Of a DNA stretch of 57,779 bases, positions 52,012 to 57,779 are shown piece by piece; the first letter of the stretch is position 1; every line of letters starts with the position of its first letter. The stretch comes from Bradyrhizobiaceae bacterium (GTDB lineage Bacteria > Pseudomonadota > Alphaproteobacteria > Rhizobiales > Xanthobacteraceae), in contig JADYXZ010000007.1 in the NCBI GenBank assembly GCA_020853885.1, positions 1-57,779 on the forward strand, given 5' to 3'. Under the pieces are notes generated by a model. The model was not told the DNA's origin. It was given only the letters and a program-made list of their open reading frames with translations, and made no database searches. The position numbers and the translations under genes are program-made.

Positions 52012-52560
52012 TGCTGTCTCCGTTCGGTTGCGACAGCGGATCGCTGTCACCACCGAGGCCCCGCGGAGGCCGCTTGGCGCTGGCGGGGCGATAGAGAGAA
52101 ATGGAGACAGTGCTATGCAGACGGCTTGCTCCTCCGTGGGCCGTGCTTGCGGCGCTGGTCATCTTGTTTCCCCATGCAGGAGCAGCGGAAATCGAGGGGT
52201 GAGCTTGAGGAGGCGCATCCATGTTGCGGACGCGATGCATGCCTTTGTCCCTCGTCCGAGCGACGCGAACCCCCCGGAGACTCGGCCACGTTCTTGATGG
52301 AAGTCTTGAGCGCCGACATCGGACTGCTTCCTTCGGCTAGCGTGAGGCGACACACGCTCTCTTCAGCGCCGAAGTCGAGTGGAAGCAGAGCAATCTTCCG
52401 ACGAAATTTTCCCTTCCCGGATCATCCTGCGATCCAGGACTGGAACGTCAACGGAACGTGAGCGGGACGTTGCCGGAGCAGTACCAAGACCAGGTGCATC
52501 GGGCCGGCACGAGCGCTCGAAGACAACTCGGCGCAGCCGCTGAGGTGATAGGAAAGCCCC
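52012..52560. other. intergenic region, nothing recognised
   Basis: About 550 bp between the recombinase operon and the terminase gene. Short frames occur on both strands without ribosome-binding sites or family features. It may contain the promoter for the leftward DUF3489 operon; no attachment repeat is recognisable by eye. Confidence 0.4.
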
Positions 52561-53997
52561 TCATCCATAAAAGATTTTCGGGCCGAACATAGAAACTACG
52601 GGACTTAGAACGCGGTTCGCTTCAACCCAGTTCAGGAACTGGGACACACTGTCGACCTGGTCGTCCTGGCGTGCATTGGGAAATCCCAGCAATTCTAGCA
52701 GAAACTCGCTGAGCCAAGTCGCTTCCGGTGGCAGGTAGACCTGACCCGCCTCGAAGCGCGCGCTTTGCGCCTCCATCCGCATGAGCTTGTCGCCCTCCGG
52801 AGCGATGCCGATGGGCATGGGCACTCCCGGTGTCGGATTCGCCCGCAGCTCCTGGATGAGGTGGAGGCCGGGGCCCGCACGCTCGATCAGAATCCGATTG
52901 GGTGGATTTTCGCGGGCAAGAGCGATCAGCTTCTGCTTCAGATGAGGGAACTCCAGCCGCCCGCGCCAGACGTGCAGGAGATAATAGTCGCGCCGAACGA
53001 TCGCCCACGTGGTGCAGACGGACCAATCGCTGGTCGCGGCCGTTGTGCTCGCGACATCCCAACTTTGGACGATCTGAACCCCGGGACCGCGCTTGGGAGT
53101 CTCGTCGTACGACTTGAGCCAGCTACGCTTGATCAGATTCCCTTCCAGCGGAACCGGTCGCTGCAGGTATTGAGCCGAGAACGCGAGCGAGCCCATCTCG
53201 CGCTTGATCGCCTCGAGGAGAGCGAGGGATTCGCGCTCGGGATGGAGAATCTCGCCCTTCTTGCGCCGATGGACCGTGCCCGGGCCGATCGCGATCTCCT
53301 GGTCTTCCTGCGCGATTGCCGGCAGGTCGAGGTGGCTCCAGCCGCCGTCGCGCAGGAGCTTGCCCGCGAGATCGTCCTCGTGCAGGCGCTGCATCACAAG
53401 AATGATGGCACCCTGTCCCTTGTCGTCCAGCCGCGATAGCAGCGTGCTCCCGTAATAGTCGTTGAGGAAGGAACGCGCCTTCTCCGACTGCGCCTCTTCC
53501 GCCTTGATCGGGTCGTCGACGATGATCACATCGGCACCACGGCCGGTGAAGGAGCCGCCCACGGCGACCGCGATTCGTCCGCCGCCAAGGGTGGTCACGC
53601 ATTCGCTCTCGGTGTCCTTGACGAACTGCACATGCGGGAAGAGGGCCCGATACCAGTCACTCGTCACCACCGCCCGGAATTGACGCGCGAAGGTGCCCGC
53701 CAGCTCCTGCGAGTATGAGAGGCAAGCAAAGCGCTTGCTCGGCTCGTGCCCGAGTGCCCACGCCACGAACGCCACGGACGCGCAAATCGATTTCAGCGAT
53801 CGTGGAGGCTGGGTGATAATCAGCCGAAGCGTTTCCCCGCAATGCACTTGGAGCAGCGCGTAGGCCACGGCGTCGATGTGCCAATTGTGCTGATACAAAT
53901 CTCCGGGCGACACCGTCCGAAATACCTTCGCGACAAAGGTGCCGAGATCCTGGCGCAAGGCAGCGGCCAGGGTCGCGCGCTCACTCCATACATTCAT
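52561..53997 (-). CDS. phage terminase large subunit
   Basis: 478 residues. ATPase motifs are QPPRSLKSI (63-71, a Walker A variant) and VIIVDD (157-162, Walker B). A nuclease half follows with SWDVASTTAATSDWSVCTTW and the late acidic segment NARQDDQVDSVSQFLNW. It would package phage or satellite DNA. No portal, capsid or tail genes lie in the window, so this is a remnant or a satellite packaging module. It overlaps the upstream DUF5681 gene by 4 bp. Confidence 0.9.
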   Translation of the reverse strand: MNVWSERATLAAALRQDLGTFVAKVFRTVSPGDLYQHNWHIDAVAYALLQVHCGETLRLIITQPPRSLKSICASVAFVAWALGHEPSKRFACLSYSQELAGTFARQFRAVVTSDWYRALFPHVQFVKDTESECVTTLGGGRIAVAVGGSFTGRGADVIIVDDPIKAEEAQSEKARSFLNDYYGSTLLSRLDDKGQGAIILVMQRLHEDDLAGKLLRDGGWSHLDLPAIAQEDQEIAIGPGTVHRRKKGEILHPERESLALLEAIKREMGSLAFSAQYLQRPVPLEGNLIKRSWLKSYDETPKRGPGVQIVQSWDVASTTAATSDWSVCTTWAIVRRDYYLLHVWRGRLEFPHLKQKLIALARENPPNRILIERAGPGLHLIQELRANPTPGVPMPIGIAPEGDKLMRMEAQSARFEAGQVYLPPEATWLSEFLLELLGFPNARQDDQVDSVSQFLNWVEANRVLSPVVSMFGPKIFYG

Positions 53998-54539
53998 GGC
54001 TCATCTCCTTCTCCTGCTCGTCCCGTCGGCCCCCTGGAAATCTGCGTCGGATCAGACGTCTCGCCCTCTTTGGGCGGATCGATATTCGCCGCGCCACGCA
54101 ATAATCGCTCGCGGTAGACCGCGAGCAGATTCGCATCGTCGACTGACAATGCATCTGACGCAGTCACGTCCTCGTTGTTGTAAGCCTGTGCAAGCGTGAT
54201 CAGCCGATCGAGCGCGCGACCATCGCCGCCGAGCGCCTTCTCGCGCAGGCGCAGGAGCATTGCCGCTTGCGTCGTCACCTTGCGCGCCTTGCCTTCGCGC
54301 GAGAGCTTGACCGGCGACTTGAGCGTGGCCTTCACGTCCGTCTTGAAGTTGCGCACGCCCTTCGGCCGTCCCTTGGGATTGCCGGACTGTCCCGGTTTGA
54401 ATCGCGTGGCGCGAGGTGGCTTGGCATACCCCACCTCGTAGTCGTTTCCGTCCGGCATTGCCTGGGTGTCCGGCACGCTTGCGTACTTGTCGGACCGCTT
54501 ATCGTCTTGAACACGCTTGGAAATCCGGAGGCGGCGCAT
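53994..54539 (-). CDS. DUF5681 protein (small terminase-like)
   Basis: 181 residues with the DUF5681 signature RFKPGQSGNPKGRPKG in the first third. Proteins of this family precede large terminases in rhizobial prophage-like clusters and probably bind DNA in packaging. ATG at 54539 is chosen; a GTG at 54545 overlaps the methyltransferase stop. Confidence 0.8.
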   Translation of the reverse strand: MRRLRISKRVQDDKRSDKYASVPDTQAMPDGNDYEVGYAKPPRATRFKPGQSGNPKGRPKGVRNFKTDVKATLKSPVKLSREGKARKVTTQAAMLLRLREKALGGDGRALDRLITLAQAYNNEDVTASDALSVDDANLLAVYRERLLRGAANIDPPKEGETSDPTQISRGPTGRAGEGDEP

Positions 54540-54541
54540 GC

Positions 54542-55918
54542 TCACTGCCTCCTCTTCCGGGAACGCATCAATTGCTCAACATCGAGCTCGACGTCCTCGA
54601 AGGTTCGGCCGCTCTCTGCGTGCAGTGCCTGTTTGCCCGTGTACGTCTGCCAGCGCCGCACGGCGACATCGGCGTAGAGGGGATCGATTTCGATGCCACG
54701 ACCTAGCCGACCGGCTTTCTCAGCCGCGATCAGCGTCGTGCCGGAGCCGACAAACGGGTCGAGCACGATTTCACCACGGCGTGTAACATCGCGGATTGCG
54801 TCAGCAACGAGCGCTACAGGTTTGACTGTGGGATGCGCGGCGAGTTCTTCAAATCGGCCGTCGCGAAAGGTGTTGACGCCGGCATATGTCCAGACATTCG
54901 AGCGGTTTCGTCCGTGCTGACCGAGTTCGACATTGTTCAAATGCCGATCGGATCCGACCCGATAAACGAACACCAACTCGTGTTGCGACCTATAGAGCGA
55001 CCCCATTCCCCCGTTTGTTTTCGCCCAGACGCAGAGGTTCAGTAGTGCGCCATAGATCCCGCAACCAGCCTCTTGGAGCTCGCTGATGTGGCGCCAATCC
55101 ATGCACACGAAGTGCACTGCGCCGTCGCGCGAGAGGGTTGCTGCCGCGCCAAGAGTCGCCTTAAGGAAGTTCACGAATTCCGTCCGCGTGAATTCGCCCG
55201 AGGCCATCGCGAACTCACGGTGCTTGATCCTGCCCTTCCCCGAAACATGTCCGCCGATCGGCACGTTGTAGGGCGGATCGGCGAACACCGCGTCGGCGCG
55301 CTCTTCCCCAAGAAGCGTCGCGTACGAGGATTGATCTCGCGCATCCGCGCAGAGCAGCCGATGCGTGCCGAGAATCCACAAGTCGCCTGGACGACTCACA
55401 GCTGACTGATCTGCAATTTCTGGAATCTCGTCTTCGGGACCGTGGTCGGATTTCGCCTCGGTTGCCTCTTCGAGAAGAAGATCGATCTCCGCAATTGAGA
55501 ATCCAGTAAGTTCGATATCGAACTTGAGTTCGGTCAACTCCTGCAACTCAATCGCCAGAATCTCGCGATCCCAACCTGCCAGCTGCGCGAGCTTGTTATC
55601 CGTAATCACGTACGCACGTTTCTCCTCGGCAGTGAGGTGATTGAGAACGATCGTCGGGACATCTCGAAACCCCAAGTGCTTTGAGGCTTGCCAGCGGCCA
55701 ACGCCTGCAAGAATTCGATTCTCTTGATCGATGATGATCGGATTGACGAATCCGAAGCGGTCGATTGAGCGCGCGACCTGCTCGATCTGTCTGCGGCTGT
55801 GAGTCCGCGGATTGCGCTCGTTGGGGATCAGCGCATCAGTGGGGCGCGGTTCGATCTTGGAAGCATAAGGAAGTGATCGATTAGCGTGCTTGCTTTCGGC
55901 CTTCTGCTTGGTCTTCAT
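54542..55918 (-). CDS. ParB-domain DNA methyltransferase (N4/N6)
   Basis: 458 residues. An N-terminal ParB/Srx-like domain (about 24-95: NPRTHSRRQIEQVARSI, GRWQASKHLG) is followed by a beta-class amino-methyltransferase with DPPYN (214-218) and motif I DPFVGSGTT (near 400). This fusion is common in prophages, where it protects phage DNA or mimics host methylation. The start is ATG at 55918, nine bases after GGAG. The gene sits upstream of DUF5681 and terminase in one operon. Confidence 0.9.
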   Translation of the reverse strand: MKTKQKAESKHANRSLPYASKIEPRPTDALIPNERNPRTHSRRQIEQVARSIDRFGFVNPIIIDQENRILAGVGRWQASKHLGFRDVPTIVLNHLTAEEKRAYVITDNKLAQLAGWDREILAIELQELTELKFDIELTGFSIAEIDLLLEEATEAKSDHGPEDEIPEIADQSAVSRPGDLWILGTHRLLCADARDQSSYATLLGEERADAVFADPPYNVPIGGHVSGKGRIKHREFAMASGEFTRTEFVNFLKATLGAAATLSRDGAVHFVCMDWRHISELQEAGCGIYGALLNLCVWAKTNGGMGSLYRSQHELVFVYRVGSDRHLNNVELGQHGRNRSNVWTYAGVNTFRDGRFEELAAHPTVKPVALVADAIRDVTRRGEIVLDPFVGSGTTLIAAEKAGRLGRGIEIDPLYADVAVRRWQTYTGKQALHAESGRTFEDVELDVEQLMRSRKRRQ

Positions 55919-56396
55919 CGTCATCATCTCCAAACGAGGAAATCCGCCTGCGTTTACAGGCGCCGGTCGGGGGCTGGCTTAGTGAGAGGTGAGCACGATC
56001 GCGCGGCAGCGATGCGCGATCGCTGGTCATCGCTGATGGTTCTGTTGGTGGTAGGAAAGCTTGCCGCTCGGAGATTCTCCCGCGGCCGAGTTTCACGGGG
56101 CGCGCGTTCTCATGCGTTCGCGTGCGCAGTCCGCGCCGCCGACGCGAAGGTGGAAGCGAAAGCTGGGATTTCTATGGCTACCGCCGCCGCGGCGCAAACA
56201 ATGCACCCGGCGGGCTCGTCACAAATCTTAATTTCGGCCATCTTGGCCAGCGTGTCAATCGCCCCACTTCTCCAATCTTACGTTTCCGACGTCAACTAAT
56301 TGCAGGGAGTCATTTGTGGAATCGGCAGGCCGTTGGAGATGACCGCAAGGCGGTCGTAGACGATCTGTTTGATCGCTTCGGAAAAAGGAGTGGGCG
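55919..56396. other. intergenic region, nothing recognised
   Basis: About 480 bp between the phage-like cluster and the ABC ATPase remnant. A plus-strand frame crosses it but has no family features. The stretch probably contains the divergent promoters and the junction between the mobile segment and older chromosome. Confidence 0.4.
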
Positions 56397-56990
56397 ATGA
56401 CCGAGCCGCTCTTACGCCTGGACCAGATCTGCAAGCGGTTCGGAGGTTTTGTTGCGTTATCGGACGTTACTATGAGCGTCGCCCGCGGCGAGCGGCTCGG
56501 CCTGATAGGTCCAAACGGCTCGGGCAAGACGACGCTCATCAATTGCGTCTCTGGTGTGCTACCCGCAGACAGCGGGCGGGTTGTCCTGGACGGACACGAC
56601 ATCTCATCCCTGCCCCCATACCGCCGGGCTCGAGCAGGGCTTGCGCGTAGTTTTCAGATCCCTCTTCCGTTCTCGTCGATGACAGTGCTCGAGAACTTGA
56701 TGGTGCCCCTCGAGTATGTTGATCACGGCATTCTGGATCTCGCCAAGCGATCTGAAGTACAGGCCGAGGCAATAGAAATCCTGGAGGGCGTACGCCTCAG
56801 CGACAAGGCACAGGTACCAGCAAATCGGCTCTCACAAGTGGATTTGCGAAAGCTGGAGCTTGCTCGCGCAATTGCTGCGCGGCCACGACTGCTGGTTTCT
56901 GATGAGGCGATGGCAGGCCTCGCGACCCAGGAAGTATCGGAAATCTGTCAGGTCGATTCAGCAGGTGCGCCGCGCGATGGTATCTACCAT
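56397..56990 (+). pseudogene. decayed LivG-like branched-chain amino-acid ABC ATPase
   Basis: The first 180 residues are a good LivG-type ATPase: FGGFVALSDVTMSV, Walker A GPNGSGKTT, NRLSQVDLRKLELARAI and LLVSDEAMAGLA. After EVSEI the expected continuation appears in another frame (VRSIQQVRR) and then returns (DGI), implying two single-base shifts between about 56945 and 56980. The gene is then cut off where the convergent ATPase gene ends at 56984. The open frame runs on to 57134 only as antisense of that gene. The product would lack the H-loop and C-terminal domain. Confidence 0.75.
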
Positions 56991-57718
56991 GCGCCGATCA
57001 GCTCCACGAGCCTCTTGCGCAAGGCGATGAATAAGGGGTGCGCGAAATCACGCGGGCGCGGCATATCCACAGCAAAATCGCCCACAATGGTGGCCGGCTT
57101 ATCGCTAAGCACGACGATACGATCGGCGAGGTAGATTGCCTCTTCCAGGCTGTGCGTGATGAAGACGACTGTGTGCTTCCTGCGCTCCCAAATGCGCAGC
57201 AGCTCGGCTCGCATTTTGTGCCGCGTCTGCGCATCCAGCGCGGCAAACGGTTCGTCCATTACGATGAGGTCGGCGTTAACCGCGAACGCGCGGGCGATGG
57301 CGACACGCTGCTTCATACCGCCCGATATCTGGTAAGGGTAATAATCCTCAAATCCATGTAAACCGACCAATTCGACCATGTCGCTTATGCGCCGCTCGGC
57401 CTCCTCTCGCGCCACTCGTTTGATCTCCAAGCCAATGCGGATGTTGTCGCGCACCGTCCGCCATGGCCATAGCGACGGCTCCTGAAAGACGAATGCAAGC
57501 TCGTGGCGTTTGGGATCGACAAGGGCTCCTTCGATCGTCACCTCTCCCTCGGTTGGCCGAATGAGCCCTGTCATGAGGTTTCCAAGCGTAGTTTTCCCGC
57601 AGCCGCTCTTGCCGAGGACGCAAAGGAACTCATTTTCACGAACCGAGAAAGTCAAGCGCTCGAATACCGTGAGCCCGCTGAATCGCTGGGTGACGTCGAC
57701 CCGGATCTTCTCCTTCAT
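56984..57718 (-). CDS. NitT/TauT-type ABC transporter ATP-binding protein
   Basis: 244 residues with Walker A GKSGCGKTT, Q-loop FVFQEPSLWPWRTV, signature ISGGMKQRVAIARA, Walker B LIVMDEP and H-loop ITHSLEEA. The WPWRTVRDN segment is typical of the SsuB/TauB/NrtD group importing sulfonate, nitrate or related substrates. The start is ATG at 57718, overlapping the upstream permease stop by 4 bp (ATGA). It is convergent with the LivG-like remnant. Confidence 0.9.
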   Translation of the reverse strand: MKEKIRVDVTQRFSGLTVFERLTFSVRENEFLCVLGKSGCGKTTLGNLMTGLIRPTEGEVTIEGALVDPKRHELAFVFQEPSLWPWRTVRDNIRIGLEIKRVAREEAERRISDMVELVGLHGFEDYYPYQISGGMKQRVAIARAFAVNADLIVMDEPFAALDAQTRHKMRAELLRIWERRKHTVVFITHSLEEAIYLADRIVVLSDKPATIVGDFAVDMPRPRDFAHPLFIALRKRLVELIGAW

Positions 57719-57779
57719 AAGCTTACATCCCAGCGCCACCGGAACAGACGCTTCTCGACGAGCAGGAGTAGTTCGTTCA
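57715..57779 (-). CDS. 3' end of an ABC transporter permease
   Basis: The last 20 codons of a frame running off the right edge: NELLLLVEKRLFRWRWDVSL then TGA at 57717-57715. The ending VEKRLFRWR is typical of NitT/TauT permeases. It overlaps the ATPase start by 4 bp, so the two form one operon. Confidence 0.7.
   Translation of the reverse strand, partial: NELLLLVEKRLFRWRWDVSL

Overview
The window looks like a chromosomal segment of a GC-rich alphaproteobacterium, most likely of the Rhizobiales/Hyphomicrobiales (Bradyrhizobium/Xanthobacteraceae-like). The evidence is a SciP-type (DUF1153) CtrA inhibitor beside flgD and fliK, an MbfA-type membrane ferritin, an alphaproteobacterial MnmA, a Rhodobacter-type phospholipid methyltransferase, and the rhizobial intergenic palindromes at 339-447 and 2296-2404. 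No species is claimed.

Layout. Positions 1-9918 are ordinary core chromosome: NUDIX hydrolase, mbfA, metallophosphoesterase, a tail-anchored unknown, an EamA transporter, sciP, flgD-fliK, mnmA, a methyltransferase and tRNA-Met(CAT). Positions 9919-32698 are an integrated element in the 3' end of that tRNA, bounded by a 46-bp direct repeat (9874-9919 and 32653-32698). It carries a tyrosine integrase and an excisionase-like gene, an MmeI-like restriction-methyltransferase, and a replication-like block with intragenic repeats and large nested inverted repeats. It also has two VirD4/HerA-like DNA-pumping ATPases, a replication-relaxation protein, a DUF2235-LysM hydrolase, a large secreted peptidoglycan-binding protein, a HEPN-like protein, a ParDE-type toxin-antitoxin pair and a nuclease-like protein. 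No type IV secretion channel genes are seen, so it is best read as a mobilizable or self-replicating integrative element.

Positions 32699-48742 are a defence-type island. A tightly coupled operon reads Ubl - JAB/JAMM protease - E1 (minus strand). The 96-residue ubiquitin-like protein ends in RVRGG, as ubiquitin ends in RLRGG, and no E2 gene is visible nearby. The operon is divergent from a RES/Xre toxin-antitoxin pair. The shared intergenic region holds a sigma70-like promoter covered by an array of AGTCC-N6-GGACT dyads. Next come a 1731-residue DUF4011-helicase-Vsr-like protein (Hhe-like architecture) and an AddAB/AdnAB-like helicase-nuclease pair.

Positions 49037-52011 hold a serine recombinase - DUF2924 - DUF3489 module. 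Positions 52561-55918 hold a phage packaging remnant: terminase, DUF5681 protein and a ParB-domain DNA methyltransferase. The window ends with a decayed LivG-like ATPase pseudogene facing a NitT/TauT-type ABC ATPase and the 3' end of its permease.

The signals most worth a second look are the E2-less Ubl/JAB/E1 operon and its operator array, the 16.75-17.34 kb structured region in the element, and the leader peptide with RBS-masking hairpin near 24.7 kb. All family assignments are from reading the sequence without database searches.
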